NCBI RefSeq assembly: GCF_010448835.1
Contig: NZ_CP048409.1
Span: 2,488,001 to 2,552,000, forward strand
Length of the DNA stretch: 64,000 nt
Origin: Draconibacterium halophilum
GTDB taxonomy: Bacteria; Bacteroidota; Bacteroidia; Bacteroidales; Prolixibacteraceae
Reading direction: 5' to 3'
Part shown: positions 9,503-19,159 of the stretch, piece by piece
Layout of the letters: each line of letters opens with the position of its first letter
How positions within the stretch are numbered: the stretch's first letter is position 1
Made by a program: the position numbers and the translations under genes
The notes under the pieces: model-generated
What the model was told of the DNA's origin: nothing
Seen by the model: the letters and a program-made list of their open reading frames with translations, nothing else
Databases searched by the model: none

Positions 9503-10485
9503 AGTTACACGAAAATAAAGAACTTTTTCAGGAAGCTGTTTTAGCTACATCTCAAATGATGGGAATACCTGAAATCTATATTGAAAAAGACTATTGGGTC
9601 ACATTTGCATTATACCGGATTTTCCATTCTGAAATGGCAAAGGAAGTTGTTTTTAAAGGAGGAACAGCACTTTAAAAATGCCATAAATTAATAGAAAGAT
9701 TCTCTGAGGATATTGATGTTGTTGTTCTCCGGCATGAAGGTGAAAACGACAATCAAATGAAAAAGAAAATCAGGGCTGCAGGGAAAATTGTTGAATCGGT
9801 TATGCCTGAAATAGACATTCCCGGCCTGACAAATAAAATGGGAAATATCAGGAAAACAGTTCATCAATATGAGAAGATTTTCAAAGGTAATTTCGGTCAG
9901 GTTCGCGAACATATCGTTTTTGAGACGACCTGGCTGGGAAGTTTTGAACCATTCACAATAGAGCCCATAAACAGCTACATTGCTGAAATGATGAAACGAA
10001 ACGGACAAGATGAATTAATAAAAGAATATGGTTTGGAACCTTTTGAACTTCCGGTTTTAAGCAGGGAGCGAACCATCTGCGAGAAAATCATGAGCCTTGC
10101 AAGGTTCTCTTTATTGGAGAATCCCTATGAAAATCTGGCCAATAAAATCCGTCACATTTATGATATTCACATGATGCTGGGAAACAGTGAAATCAAATCC
10201 TTCTTTGAGAGTGACCGGTTTGATAAAATGATGATAACAGTTGGCAATGACGATGTTGTTAGCTACAAGAACAATAACGAGTGGTTAAAAACGCATCCGG
10301 CAGAAGCAATTATTTTCAGTCAGCCGGAAAAGACCTGGGCAAATATTAAATCTCCCTATCAAACAACATTTAGCGAGTTGGTTATTGGAAAATTGCCTGA
10401 GGAGAAAGAGTTAATTGAAACTCTGAAAACAGTATTTAGCCGTCTCCAAGAAGTTAAATGGACACTGCAATTTTCTATAGGTTGA
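9499..10485 (+). pseudogene. AbiEii-type nucleotidyltransferase toxin, nonsense-interrupted
   Basis: A single continuous frame of 329 codons with one in-frame TAA at 9673-9675 (codon 59). The peptide before it ends KGGTAL and that after it continues KCHKLIERFSEDIDVVVL. Family members read GGTALSK, so a Ser codon (probably TCA) has become TAA inside nucleotidyltransferase motif I. The second motif (SEDID) and the C-terminal half are otherwise intact. No indel is needed, so this is a point mutation. An internal ATG at 9757 could give a 242-residue fragment lacking the catalytic motifs, which should not be toxic. The antitoxin gene overlaps by four bases upstream. Sequencing error is possible but less likely than for the homopolymer lesions elsewhere in this window. 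Confidence 0.82.
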
Positions 10486-10814
10486 CTATCACTCATTGTC
10501 AAATCACAGTGTGAGTTATAGCCTGTTTCCACTGATTAAAAGAAAAACCACTTTGTTGATTAATATCAGAAAATCAGACTAATGAAGACTGGATATAAAT
10601 CGAACCCTGGAAAGGCAGTACTTTTTGCCACAAAAATATGTCTCAACCCATTGGCATTATGGGGGAAATCGGATTTGAACAGCAAACGGATATTTCAAAA
10701 TATATTGTTTCCTGAAGGAATTATCCATAACCGAAAAGCCGACCAATATCGAACTTTCAGGATAAATTCATTTTTCTCTTTGGTTCCGCAAATAGCAAGG
10801 GATTTAAAAGGACA
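10486..10814. other. Intergenic between abiE and ssrA
   Basis: No supported gene. An open frame at 10582-10857 runs antisense through the ssrA terminator and has no family resemblance, so I treat it as chance. Confidence 0.5.
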
Positions 10815-10852
10815 TAAAAACGGGGATTCCATCAAATTTGATAAAATCCCCG
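10815..10852 (-). terminator. ssrA intrinsic terminator
   Basis: On the minus strand a hairpin with stem CGGGGATT / AATCCCCG (10821-10828 and 10845-10852) has an inner ATCAAATTTGAT stem. It is followed by five T residues (10816-10820). It begins six bases past the 3' end of ssrA. Confidence 0.85.
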
Positions 10853-10858
10853 CTTGAG

Positions 10859-11253
10859 TGGAGCTGGCGGGAGTCGAACCCGCGTCCAAACGAGGAAGCT
10901 ACAAGCTTTCTACATGTTTATCTCTGACTTAATTTTCGAATAGCAGCCGGATCAAAGCCACCAACTACTACCTTATCTCTTTTAATTTCGCAAAAACGCC
11001 AGAGCCTCGTTTATGCTAGCTTCGATTTATTTGCACCACCTGATCGGACCGCTTCAAAGCATTAGCATCCGGGCGATGTCTTGTTCCAAAACCTTGTTTC
11101 GGAATTAAGTGTAACCTACTTGATTCGGTTACGCCGCAAGAGCGTAATTGTTTTCGCCAATTAAAATTGTGATCATTATTTTTTACAGGTCAACAATCAA
11201 AACCCGACATGCTTACTTGTCTCTTCTACCCGCTGTCAAAACCAGTCAGCCCC
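10859..11253 (-). ncRNA. ssrA: tmRNA
   Basis: About 395 nt. The 5' end GGGGCTGAC pairs with the 3' CAGCTCC to form the acceptor stem. The 3' T-arm (GGTTCGACTCCCGCC) is characteristic. The tag reading frame, at 11158-11129 on the minus strand, encodes GENNYALAA and a TAA stop, the usual ALAA-type degradation tag with a Bacteroidota-like GEN start. CCA is not fully genome-encoded: the bases after the discriminator A are C-T-C, so the CCA tail must be added or repaired after transcription. tmRNA rescues ribosomes stalled on broken messages and tags the nascent chain for proteolysis. Confidence 0.96.
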
Positions 11254-11694
11254 GTAGAAGTTGTATTTGTTTTAAATACAGAACGTTGGAGAAGGGTGTG
11301 AATCGAATGACTAACAAACTGGTAACAAAATGTTAAAGTTTTTTACTTACGATCAATCCCTAATCCGGTGCAAAGATATTTATTCTGTTAGAAATCCTGC
11401 AAACTATGTTCTTTTACTTAATAAAAGAATTAGTGATCGGCAATCTTAAATTTAATGCAAAACAAATAATTTGATTATTTCCAAAGAATAAATTTGTTTT
11501 TTTAAGCATCTCCAGCACTTAAAGATGAATTCTTTTGTGCAATAGGGAATATAAGTAGCAAATAGCGGCGAACCGGATGAAACAATTCTAGGCCGAAGTG
11601 TTAAAATGATATTAAGTGTTGTGATAAGAAGAGGAATAAAAGCTTACAATTTTTCTGACAAATAAAATCTGGAAAACATTACCAAAAAACAAGG
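11254..11694. other. ssrA upstream region, no gene
   Basis: Contains the presumed ssrA promoter (minus strand), but I could not identify a convincing TAnnTTTG box at the right distance. No coding frame is supported. Confidence 0.4.
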
Positions 11695-11763
11695 CCGGTT
11701 GACACAGAAGGTATGGTGCTTCTGAGAAATGAAGGTAATACCCTGCCAATGGCTTTTTTCTGA
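11695..11763 (+). pseudogene. Relic of a GH3 glycosidase
   Basis: The plus-strand frame reads PVDTEGMVLLRNEGNTLPM, then stops at 11761. The string EGMVLLRNEGNTLPM matches the highly conserved GH3 motif in which a buried strand and loop join the two catalytic-region domains (typically EGIVLLKNENNTLPL). Only about 20 residues remain and nothing recognisable flanks them, so it is the last trace of a deleted beta-glucosidase or beta-xylosidase gene. It is too specific to be chance, but too short to assign function. Confidence 0.6.
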
Positions 11764-12002
11764 AACTCCTTGTCAAACTTTTTCTCATCTGATTCAAAAT
11801 TGTTACGACCTTTAAAGTTTTTGAGTAGCTCTTCGGTCCTTTTTACAAACGTTGATGTTGAAAATCGAAGAAAAATATTTTTTCCAAAGGCGAATGATAA
11901 AACCTGTGTTACGCTTTTTGCGTCTTGCCTTTCTTATTTTTTCAGGCACCTGTACTGGCATTTGATCGGTTTTAATATAGCCCTGCTGCACACAGACAAA
12001 GA

Positions 12003-12043
12003 ATCGCTGTAATGAAGCAAATTACAGCGACTTTTCTTTTTTA
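12003..12043 (+). terminator. Intrinsic terminator upstream of the efflux operon
   Basis: Stem TCGCTGTAAT / ATTACAGCGA (12003-12012 and 12021-12030) with a GAAGCAA-type loop, followed by a T-rich tail to 12043. The gene it serves is not recognisable. The frame just before it (11770-12012) shows no family. Confidence 0.7.
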
Positions 12044-12132
12044 TAGCTTTCAACTATCAGAATATTTCAAAATTGATAATAACAAACTTTCTGGTATGTC
12101 TTGTTGTTTGGATGTATGAAATCAGTTTTATT

Positions 12133-13551
12133 ATGCGACTTATTCTTTTACTTATTTTTAAAAAATTCAATGTTAAAATTTATCGTCTTTTCGGTCGAAT
12201 GGTTTTGGTAACCATTATATGTATTTCACTAACCTACTGTTCACCAAAAACTACAAGTATTAATTTACCTATAGATACGCCTGAAAATTTTTCAGTTCAG
12301 GGAGTTACTGAAACTCCCGACAAATGGTGGACAGTTTTTGAAGATGAGCAATTAAATTCATTAATTGACAGTGCACTTCAAAATAATATGGATCTGCAAA
12401 CTACGTGGTACAGGCTTCAGGAATCGCAGGCTATTATAGATCGGGTATCTGCGGAAATGTACCCTTCATTCGACGGATCGGCACAGGCAGAAATAAACAA
12501 CAGGCAGTCAGAATTTCAGCAAAGCCAACGGTTCAGGATCGGGTTGTATTCTGAATATGAAATTGATTTATGGGGAAGAATAAATTCGAGTGTTGAAGCA
12601 CAGCAGTTTCGGGCAGCAGCCTCATTTGAAGATTACCAGACAGCAGTAATTTCTCTTTCGGCCGAAATTTCCCGCACATGGTACAATTTAGTTGTAGCGA
12701 CAAATCAACTACAGCTCGCCGAAAACCAGGTAGAAACCAATGAAAAAACGCTAAGCCTGATAAAAATCCGGTTTGGCAGCGGACAAATTCGGGGAGTCGA
12801 CATATTGCGGCAAATCCAGTTGCTTGAGGCAACAAAAGAGCAAAAAATAAACGCTGAATTAAATGTAAAAATACTGGAGAATCAATTAGCAGTTTTGGTT
12901 GGCAAATCGCCACAGGAAAAACCAGGCTATTTACTGCCTCCACTTCCCGAGCCACCTGCATTGCCCGATCCCGGCATTCCGGCTACTCTGATTCAACGCC
13001 GACCCGATGTCAGAAGCGCGTACAATCTTTTACAGGCGGCCGACCGCGAGGCAGCGGCGGCAATAAGCAATAAATATCCACGACTTACTTTAAGCGCATC
13101 AATTTCTTCCGGTGCTTATGATATTGAAGATCTATTTACCGATTTGGGACGTGGAATTGCCGCCAATCTTCTTGCTCCGGTTTTTCGGGGTGGAGAATTA
13201 AATGCAGAAGCAGACCGTGCAGAGGCATTAAAACAACAGCGGCTTTACCAATACGGGAATGTGGTTTTGACTGCTTTTCGTGAAGTGGAAGATGCACTGG
13301 TGCAGGAACAAAAACAAATTCAAATTATCAAGAGCATACAGGAACAGGTTGAACTGGCGGCTAAAACTATTGAACAGTTAAAAACAGAATATCTGAATGG
13401 CATGAGCAACTATCTCGACGTGCTAACCGCTCTGGATGAGGAACAACAATTACGGAGGGATTTGCTCCGGGCAAAGCTGGCATTAATTGAATATCGGATC
13501 GCATTGTATCGTGCACTGGCCGGGGGACTCGAATCTCAACAAAATCTGTAA
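12133..13551 (+). CDS. TolC/OprM-family outer-membrane efflux lipoprotein
   Basis: Outer-membrane channel of a tripartite efflux pump (NodT/OprM type). A hydrophobic leader ends in the lipobox LTYC. The mature part has the typical start WWTVFEDEQLNSLIDSALQNNMDLQ and two repeated outer-membrane-factor halves with long amphipathic helices. The second half contains IQRRPDVRSAYNLLQAADREAAAA and later LDVLTALDEEQQLRRDLLRAKLALIEYRIALYRAL. It ends 17 bp before the adaptor gene, and adaptor and pump follow without a gap, so the operon order is channel-adaptor-pump. The frame is open from 12073, and starts at 12133 or 12199 are both possible. I prefer 12133 because 12073 lies only 30 bp after the upstream terminator tail, leaving no room for a promoter. 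Confidence 0.88.
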   Translation: MRLILLLIFKKFNVKIYRLFGRMVLVTIICISLTYCSPKTTSINLPIDTPENFSVQGVTETPDKWWTVFEDEQLNSLIDSALQNNMDLQTTWYRLQESQAIIDRVSAEMYPSFDGSAQAEINNRQSEFQQSQRFRIGLYSEYEIDLWGRINSSVEAQQFRAAASFEDYQTAVISLSAEISRTWYNLVVATNQLQLAENQVETNEKTLSLIKIRFGSGQIRGVDILRQIQLLEATKEQKINAELNVKILENQLAVLVGKSPQEKPGYLLPPLPEPPALPDPGIPATLIQRRPDVRSAYNLLQAADREAAAAISNKYPRLTLSASISSGAYDIEDLFTDLGRGIAANLLAPVFRGGELNAEADRAEALKQQRLYQYGNVVLTAFREVEDALVQEQKQIQIIKSIQEQVELAAKTIEQLKTEYLNGMSNYLDVLTALDEEQQLRRDLLRAKLALIEYRIALYRALAGGLESQQNL

Positions 13552-13568
13552 AAAAAGTCAAAATCATT

Positions 13569-14837
13569 ATGACAGAACATACACATTCATCGCAAAAAGA
13601 AGATAACCCGGTAAACAGAAAAAAGACGATTATCATTAGTTTGGTGATTCTGCTTGCCGCCGCCGCTGTTACAGCTGTAATTTTTTCTACTGAGCCAACG
13701 GCAAAACGTGGCGGTGCAACAAAAGAAACCGCTATGCTTGTAGATGTTGTTCAAGTAACCCGAGGCAACTACCGCCCAACTATTATTACTACCGGAACCG
13801 TTGTTCCCGCAAAAGATGTCTTTTTAAGTCCGCGGGTAAACGGCGAAATTGTTAGCCGTTCGGATAATTTTACGCCCGGAGGATATGCAAAAAAAGGCGA
13901 GGTACTGGTAAAAATTGATCCGGCTGATTATGTGAATGCATTGCAACTGCGGCAAAGCGAATTGCACCAGGCTCAGGCCGATCTCGAGATTGAAATGGGG
14001 CGTCAAAATGTTGCCATGAAAGATTACCAGTTGGTTGAGGAAGAACTTGCTGGAGAAAACAAAGCTTTGGTACTTCGCGAACCACAGTTAAATGCCGCGC
14101 GCTCGCAAGTTGAAGCTGCGGAAGCAGCAGTTAACCAGGCAGAACTCGATTTGCAGCGAACTGCTGTAAAAGCACCTTTCGATGCACATATTATTACCCG
14201 GAATGTTAATGTCGGATCTCAGGTTTCACCTGGCGAAAATCTTGGCCGCCTGGTAGGAATGGATATGTATTGGGTGGAAATTACGGTTCCGCTTTCGAAA
14301 TTGCCATGGCTGTCGTTCCCGGAATCGGAACAAGAAATGGGGGCGCTGGTTAAAATAAGAAACCGCACAGCTTGGCCCGAAAGTTATTACCGAACCGGCT
14401 ATTTGTACAAACTGGTTGGTGCACTTGAAAACCAGACAAGACTGGCCCGGGCGATTGTAGCAGTTGAAGATCCGCTGGCCCGTCAAACTTCTTCTAAACA
14501 AAAACAACCGCTGATAATAGGAGCTTTTATGGAAGCCAGCATTGAAGGCGATGAAATAACAGACGTTATCCGGTTAAACCGCGATTACATCAGAAAAGAT
14601 GAAACGGTGTGGGTAATGATTGATAACAAACTACAGATTCGGGATCTTGAAATTATTTTTCAGGATGCAAAATACGCGTATATCAGTTCCGGGCTGAAGG
14701 AAAATGAAGCAGTGGTTACAACCAATCTTTCAACCATAACAGAGGGAGTGAGCCTGCGCGTGGAGAGTGAGAACAACGAGGCGCCAGCCGATACCTCCGA
14801 TAATATTCAAAACGAAAATTCAGGAGGAATGCAATAG
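13569..14837 (+). CDS. RND efflux periplasmic adaptor subunit (HlyD/AcrA family)
   Basis: 422 residues. One N-terminal membrane helix (about 20-41) anchors it in the inner membrane. It is followed by a barrel-sandwich/lipoyl half (GTVVPAKDVFLSPRVNGEI), a helical hairpin with coiled-coil character (about 120-200, LHQAQADLEIEMG ... AAEAAVNQAELDLQRTAVKAPF), the second lipoyl half (APFDAHIITRNVNVGSQVSPGE), and beta-barrel and membrane-proximal domains. It links the outer-membrane channel encoded just upstream to the RND pump whose ATG directly follows its stop codon. The C-terminus is acidic and Asn-rich. Substrate cannot be told from sequence; no metal-binding His/Met pattern is visible, so drugs, bile-like compounds or toxic phenolics are as likely as metals. 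Confidence 0.92.
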   Translation: MTEHTHSSQKEDNPVNRKKTIIISLVILLAAAAVTAVIFSTEPTAKRGGATKETAMLVDVVQVTRGNYRPTIITTGTVVPAKDVFLSPRVNGEIVSRSDNFTPGGYAKKGEVLVKIDPADYVNALQLRQSELHQAQADLEIEMGRQNVAMKDYQLVEEELAGENKALVLREPQLNAARSQVEAAEAAVNQAELDLQRTAVKAPFDAHIITRNVNVGSQVSPGENLGRLVGMDMYWVEITVPLSKLPWLSFPESEQEMGALVKIRNRTAWPESYYRTGYLYKLVGALENQTRLARAIVAVEDPLARQTSSKQKQPLIIGAFMEASIEGDEITDVIRLNRDYIRKDETVWVMIDNKLQIRDLEIIFQDAKYAYISSGLKENEAVVTTNLSTITEGVSLRVESENNEAPADTSDNIQNENSGGMQ

Positions 14838-17800
14838 ATGGGAAACGGCAAAACAAATAAGAAAAAAGGGAAAAGCCACAAAGGTGCAATTGCTTACATG
14901 GCCCGAAATTCCATTGCAGCTAACCTGCTGATGATTATTTTAATCGGCGGTGGAATCTGGACGATGTATAATATTCAAAAGGAAGTATTCCCAAATTTCC
15001 AGCTCGATATTGTTGAAGTGAGTGTGGTTTACCCAGGCGCCGCACCATCGGAAGTGGAAAAAGGAATTTTAATGCCGGTTGAGGAAGCGGTAAGAGGGGT
15101 GCAGGGAATTAAAGAAATTACTTCGACAGCCCGGGAAGGTTCAGGTACAGTGTTGATAGAACTTGTTACCGGTGTCGATCGGATGAAGGCTTTTCAGGAA
15201 ATCGATCAGGCAGTCAACCGGATTCGAACATTTCCTGATGATATTGAAGAACCCGAAGTGCGTTTGCAGGATCAGCAGCGCGATGTAATGGAAATTACAC
15301 TTTACGGCGATGTTGACATCTGGACACTTCGAATTCTTGCAGAACAACTGCGCGACCGGTTGCAGAACGACGAAGGAATTACCCAGGTTGAAATTGGAAA
15401 TGTCCCCGATTATGTAACTCATGTGGAAATTCCGCGGCATATTTTGCGAGAATACAACCTCACACTTGGCCAGATTTCCGATATCATTGTCCAGTCGAGC
15501 GAAGACATTCCTGCGGGCTCTGTCGATACCAATTCAGGTGAGATTTTACTGCGCATGCAGGAGCGAAAGCAGTGGGCCGAAGAATTTGGTAAAATTGAAG
15601 TGATAACTTCCGACGCAGGAGCTACAGTTACATTGGCTGATATTGCCAAAATTACGGACGGATTCGAAGAAACCGGATTTCACGGACAGTTTAACCAGCA
15701 ATATTCAGTTAGCATAGAAATCTTTCGTGTTGGCAAACAGTCTCCGCTTGAAATAGAGAAAACAGTGAAAGAAATTCTTGCGGATTTTGAAAATACGCTG
15801 CCTCCGGGCGTAAACCACAGAATTGACAGTAACCGGGCTGAAGACTACCGCGAACGACTATCATTGCTCCGTGAAAATGGACTACTGGCAATTGTCATCG
15901 TTTTTTTCATATTAGCGCTGTTCCTTGAATATCGCCTGGCATTTTGGGTAATGATGGGAATGGCAATTTCGTTTATTGGCAGCATTGTTTTTATGCCATA
16001 CATCGGTATCAGTATCAACATGATTTCGATGTTTGGTTTTCTCGTTGTACTCGGAATTGTTGTTGACGATGCAATTATTGTTGGTGAAAATATTTATGAA
16101 TTCAGGCAGCGCAAAATGAGTCCGGTAAAAGCGGCAATATCAGGCACAAAAAATATTGCAAGACCGGTGGTTTTTAGTATCCTAACCAATATGATTGCGT
16201 TTGTTCCCCTGTTGTTCATTCCCGGCACCACAGGTAAATTTTGGTGGCCGCTACCGGCAGTGGTAATTACAGTGTTAGCTGTATCACTGGCTGAAGCACT
16301 GTTTATTTTGCCGGCGCACCTTGCACACAGTAAAAAGGAGTCGAAGATGAAGTTTAAACCCGTGGAATACCTTGAAAAATGGCAGCAGTCGTTTGCAAAA
16401 GGATTCAACCGGTTTGTCGATCGATATTACCGGCCATTTCTGGAATTGAGTCTGCGGCACAGATACATTACAATAAGTATTGCAATTGCATTGTTTATAA
16501 TAGTAGGCGGATATGGTTATAGCGACCATATGGGTATTATTATGATGCCGGAAGTGTCGGCCGATGAAATAGAAGCAGGCGTCAGATTACCTGTAAATAC
16601 TACGGTCGATCAGGCTGCAAAAGTGGCGAACGAAATCACGGAAGCAACACAGCGCATGTTTGAAGAACACGATTTATACAAGGTTGCCGATGGAATAAAA
16701 ACAAATGTGAGGGCCAGAGTTTTATCGATATTGAAATAGTGATGAAGCCACCAGATCAACGCGATATGAAAGCCCAGGATGTGATTGAACTATGGCGCGA
16801 TGAAATTGGCGATATTGAAGGTGTAGACCAGATAACTTTTGAAGCAGAAAGAGGCCCCGGAGGATACCAGCAGGACATTAGTGTTGATATCAGCCATTCT
16901 GACATTGAAGTTTTGGAACATGCCAGCCAGGCATTTTTTGAGCGAATGGAATCTTTTGAAGCAACCCGCGACGTAAGCGATAATTACGATAAAGGCAAAA
17001 CCCAGTTCGATTTCAAGCTTTTGACGGAAGGCCGCAATCTTGGGTTAACTCCAAATGATGTTGGCCGCCAGTTAAGAAACGCTTTTTACGGGTCGCTTGC
17101 AATGCGTCAGCTACGCGAAACCAATGAAATTGAGGTGCGTGTGAAACTTCCGCTTAATGAGCGCCAGGATATTTATAACCTGGAAGATTTAAACATCAGA
17201 ACACCCGGCGGAATTGAAGTTCCGTTATTGGAAGTTGTAAATCTGGAAGAAGGAGAAGCTTATACATCCATTAACCGACGCGACGGACGAAGAGTGATAA
17301 ATGTAGGTATGGATGTGGAACCTGCCAACGCCGTAAGCCGCGTGTTGGCTTCCATTAATAATGAAGTTCTTCCGCAGCTTCGTGCCGATTTCCCGGGAAT
17401 AACCTGGAGTTTTCAGGGAAGCCAGGCCGAAATGCGCGAATCGACACAGGCGCTTTGGGGAGGTTTCGCTATGGCCATGATGATTATTTATGCTTTACTG
17501 GCAATAGCCTTCCGAAGCTATCTGCAACCTTTAATTGTAATGACAGCCATTCCATTCGGAATTGTAGGTGCAGTTATCGGTCATATTTTACTGGGCTACG
17601 ACCTTTCGTTAATCAGCCTGATGGGTGTAATCGCACTTTCCGGAGTGGTGGTAAACGATTCACTGATTATGATTGATTATGCCAATCATAAACGAAAGGA
17701 GCAATCGGTTTTTGATGCCATTCACGAAGCCGGTCTGCGACGTTTCAGACCAATAATTTTAACCACGTTTACAACGTTCGGTGGGCTTACCCCGATAATT

Positions 17801-17962
17801 CTGGAAACTTCTCGGCAGGCATATTATCTCATCCCAATGGCTATTTCGCTTGGCTTTGGTATTATTTTCGCCACGTCGATTATCCTTGTACTTGTGCCTT
17901 GTTTGTATTTGATTTTGGAAGATATTGTAGGAAAAGTGAAAAGCGGAATTAATTATTCTTAA
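14838..17962 (+). CDS. RND-family (AcrB/HAE1-like) efflux pump, split by a frameshift
   Basis: Inner-membrane proton-driven pump of the tripartite system. Two frames, 14838-16739 and 16739-17962, together give about 1,040 residues, the normal RND length. The first carries TM1, the porter domain and TM2-6 with the proton-relay pair Asp410-Asp411 (GIVVDDAIIV), matching AcrB D407/D408. The second carries the second porter half and TM8-12 (VVVNDSLIMIDYAN). At the join the first frame runs into TAG, while the next frame continues EGQSFIDIEIVMKPP seamlessly. Restoring one base in the A5 run at 16697-16701 rejoins them. A homopolymer error is the simplest reading; otherwise the pump is inactive. No regulator gene is adjacent. 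Confidence 0.88.
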
Positions 17963-18286
17963 TGAACGGAATTCAATAATGCGAGTTTAACATTGCGGGG
18001 TTGGCTTATTGTATCGGGAAAATAAATTCCGACTTTACCAAACCATCCATGCTAACGCGTACAGGCTCAGGAGGCTGATATTTTTCTTGCATATTCATTG
18101 GAACTGATATGAAGAGAAACATGAATACACTGGTCATCAGTTCAATATTACCCCAAAAGCCGTGTTGAATGCAGCAACTTTTCATTTGTCGATAAAGATG
18201 GTTGGTTAGCATTCCGAAAAAAGTGGAATACATCGGAATTGCTTCTCCGGATGCTATTGCTTTAGGCAAATAAGCGAGGAAATTCT
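17963..18286. other. Intergenic between convergent efflux and galU operons
   Basis: 324 bp. A minus-strand frame (18006-18269) and short plus-strand frames show no family resemblance. I see no clear terminator hairpin. Confidence 0.4.
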
Positions 18287-19156
18287 TTAAAGACCCGCTG
18301 CAAATTCTTTAATCCACATTTTCATTTCTTCACCTATTTCAGGATCTTTTAATCCAAACTCAATATTTGTTTTCAGAAAGCCCAGCTTATTACCAATGTC
18401 GTATCGTTTGCCATTAAATTTCATTCCGTACATCGGATGAGATTTTACCATTTCTTTCATGGCATCGGTAAGTTGTATTTCGTTGTTTTTGCCGGGAGTT
18501 GTAGTTTCCAGATAATCAAAAATTTCAGGGGTAAACAAATACCGGCCTGCAACAGCCAGGTTTGAAGGAGCCTCTTCAATCGATGGTTTTTCAATCCAGC
18601 CTTTTGCCTGCACCACACAATCAGAAATGGGTGTGCCGTCAATCACTCCGTACTTACTTACATTCTTCGGTTCAACTTCTTCCAAAGCAATCACCGAACC
18701 TTTATTTTTATTGTACACATCAATTAGTTGTTTGGTAACCGGACCATCTTCGCTTTGCACTAGTGTATCACCCAGCAGAATAACAAACGGTTCGTTACCC
18801 ACATGACATTTGGCATGTAGAATAGCATCTCCCAGTCCATTCATCTCTTTTTGCCAGACAAAATGTATGTTGGCCATGTTCGAAATGGACCGGATTTTAT
18901 CGAGCATTTTCAGGTTTTGTTTTCTCAGGAGCGACTCTTCCAGGATAGGACTCCTGTCGAAATGTTCTTCGATGGCTCGTTTCCCTTTACCAATAATCAT
19001 TAAAATATCTGTGATTCCACTTTCAACAGCTTCTTCAACAACATATTGTATTACGGGGGTATCTATAATTGGAATCATTTCCTTAGGCGATGATTTGGTT
19101 GCCGGCAAAAACCGGGTTCCGTAACCTGCTGCCGGAATTACTGCTTTTTTTATCAT
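18287..19156 (-). CDS. galU: UTP--glucose-1-phosphate uridylyltransferase
   Basis: 289 residues, the usual GalU length. The N-terminal nucleotide-binding motif AAGYGTRFLPATKSSPKEM is intact, as are the catalytic-core segments GLGDAILHAK, ILLGDTLV and GRYLFTPEIF. It makes UDP-glucose from UTP and glucose-1-phosphate in the cytoplasm. It starts three bases after the stop of the glucuronokinase-like gene, so the two are co-transcribed on the minus strand. That pairing raises the possibility that this copy also accepts glucuronate-1-phosphate, as the broad-specificity plant uridylyltransferase does; this is inference. Bacterial GalU enzymes are usually selective for glucose-1-phosphate. Confidence 0.95.
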   Translation of the reverse strand: MIKKAVIPAAGYGTRFLPATKSSPKEMIPIIDTPVIQYVVEEAVESGITDILMIIGKGKRAIEEHFDRSPILEESLLRKQNLKMLDKIRSISNMANIHFVWQKEMNGLGDAILHAKCHVGNEPFVILLGDTLVQSEDGPVTKQLIDVYNKNKGSVIALEEVEPKNVSKYGVIDGTPISDCVVQAKGWIEKPSIEEAPSNLAVAGRYLFTPEIFDYLETTTPGKNNEIQLTDAMKEMVKSHPMYGMKFNGKRYDIGNKLGFLKTNIEFGLKDPEIGEEMKMWIKEFAAGL

Positions 19157-19159
19157 TTT

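Noticed and set aside
10497..10526. Imperfect hairpin just after the AbiEii frame
   Set aside because: The arms CTATCACTC-type and GTGAGTTATAG pair imperfectly, the loop is long and no T-run follows, so it is not a convincing terminator.
10582..10857. 91-residue plus-strand ORF
   Set aside because: It runs antisense through the ssrA terminator, lacks any family resemblance and has no neighbour in an operon.
11770..12012. 80-residue plus-strand ORF before a terminator
   Set aside because: The terminator placement is suggestive, but the stop lies in the hairpin stem and the protein shows no domain, signal or plausible composition.
16690..16745. Programmed ribosomal frameshift in the RND pump
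   Set aside because: There is no slippery heptamer followed by a clear pseudoknot, RND pumps do not use frameshifting, and three other genes show the same homopolymer lesion.
18006..18269. 87-residue minus-strand ORF downstream of galU
   Set aside because: No recognisable motif; short frames on both strands are equally good, so it is probably chance.
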